DNA from: an uncultured Bacteroides sp.
GTDB lineage: Bacteria; Bacteroidota; Bacteroidia; Bacteroidales; Bacteroidaceae
Length of the DNA: 7,377 nt
Direction: 5' to 3'
Assembly (NCBI GenBank): GCA_900551645.1
Contig: URWP01000135.1
Location: forward strand, 1 to 7,377
In this document: piece after piece, positions 6,864 through 7,377 of the stretch
Layout of the letters: the number at the start of each line of letters is the position of its first letter
Position numbering within the stretch: position 1 is the first letter of the stretch
Notes under the pieces: model-generated
Database searches by the model: none
The model's input: only the letters and a program-made list of their open reading frames with translations
Told to the model about the DNA's origin: nothing
Position numbers and translations under genes: made by a program

Positions 6864-7377
6864 ATGGCAGAAAACAATACCATTTTAGAAAAACTGGAAG
6901 GACTGGTAGCCCGGTACGAAGAAGTATCGACCCTTATTACAGACCCTAACGTGATAGCCGACCAGAAACGATATGTCAAGCTCACCAAAGAATACAAAGA
7001 GCTGGGCGACATCATGAAGGCACGCAAGGAGTACCTGCAATGTCTGACCGGACTGGAAGAAGCCAAAATGATGATGGCTGAAATAGCCCGAGAAGAGGCT
7101 GCTGCCTGCGAGGCACGCATACCGGAGCTGGAAGAGGAAATCAAACTCCTACTGGTACCAGCCGACCCACAAGATGACCGCAACGCTATCCTGGAAATCC
7201 GTGGGGGTACGGGAGGTGATGAAGCAGCCATCTTTGCAGGAGATTTGTTCCGCATGTATTCCAAGTACTGCGAATCAAAAGGCTGGAAGCTGGAGGTATC
7301 GAGTGCCAACGAAGGAGCCGCTGGCGGTTTCAAGGAAATTATCTGCTCCGTTACCGGGGACAAGGTATACGGCACTT
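6864..7377 (+). CDS. prfA: Peptide chain release factor 1, N-terminal part (cut by window end)
   Basis: An open frame from ATG 6864 (MAENNTILEKLEGLVARYEE) to the window end, 171 codons, about half of the usual 355-370 residues. Residues 1-105 are the charged, helical domain 1 of class I release factors. The family signature EIRGGTGGDEAAIFAGDLFRMY occupies 111-132, followed by WKLEVSSANEGAAGGFKEII (141-160). RF1 recognises UAA and UAG in the ribosomal A site and triggers peptide release; its PxT recognition motif and GGQ catalytic motif lie further on and are not in this window. RF1 is chosen over RF2 because the N-terminus lacks the RF2 extension and the programmed frameshift site. The gene begins 12 bases after the purM stop and probably shares its transcript. 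An ATG at 6851 overlapping the purM stop is in another frame and soon hits a stop. Confidence 0.93.
   Translation, partial: MAENNTILEKLEGLVARYEEVSTLITDPNVIADQKRYVKLTKEYKELGDIMKARKEYLQCLTGLEEAKMMMAEIAREEAAACEARIPELEEEIKLLLVPADPQDDRNAILEIRGGTGGDEAAIFAGDLFRMYSKYCESKGWKLEVSSANEGAAGGFKEIICSVTGDKVYGT

Noticed and set aside
6848..7375. 175-codon minus-strand open frame opposite prfA
   Set aside because: It is low-complexity and rich in serine and alanine, and it is the mirror of the clear RF1 coding sequence.
1..7377. CRISPR array, tRNA, rRNA or complete insertion sequence
   Set aside because: No regularly spaced direct repeats, cloverleaf-like sequence, rRNA sequence or transposase gene was seen on either strand.

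Overview
The window looks like chromosomal DNA from a Bacteroidales bacterium (Bacteroides, Phocaeicola, Parabacteroides or a close relative). The support is as follows: TAnnTTTG promoter -7 elements with little or no Shine-Dalgarno sequence; a short-form CstA; a GHL10-type glycosidase with a Bacteroidota-style C-terminal extension; and a divergent PurM directly followed by prfA. The genus call is an inference, since no search could be run.

Left part, minus strand. Positions 1-636 hold the N-terminal part of a DUF1016/YhcG-type PDDEXK nuclease gene that is broken twice, by an in-frame TAA at 421-423 and by a frameshift at a run of eight G (296-303). It runs off the left edge. Its promoter still looks intact. 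A 302-base gap (637-938) follows, with no convincing gene. It holds the pseudogene promoter, an orphan 10-bp inverted repeat and a long hairpin that probably terminates the next gene. An outer-membrane beta-barrel porin (939-2180) and a carbon-starvation protein CstA (2296-3726) follow, both on the minus strand and separated by a strong hairpin terminator. A CstA-type inner-membrane importer beside an outer-membrane channel could form a route for small peptides or organic acids, but this is inferred from proximity only.

Middle. Positions 3727-3921 are a divergent intergenic region. cstA and the rightward glycosidase gene (3922-5592) each have a -7 box reading TACTTTTG followed by CGG, and both predicted leaders are short. 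The glycosidase is secreted: it has a signal peptide, a GHL10 catalytic region, a fibronectin-like domain and a small C-terminal beta domain.

Right part, plus strand. A divergent AIR synthase gene, purM (5682-6851), has its own -7 box and is followed after 12 bases by prfA (release factor 1), cut by the right edge at residue 171. These two are housekeeping genes for purine synthesis and translation termination and probably share a transcript.

I see no CRISPR array, tRNA, rRNA, complete insertion sequence or obvious new system. The most notable points are the doubly broken nuclease gene with its G-run, the CstA/porin neighbourhood, the matched divergent promoters, and the C-terminal domain of the glycosidase.
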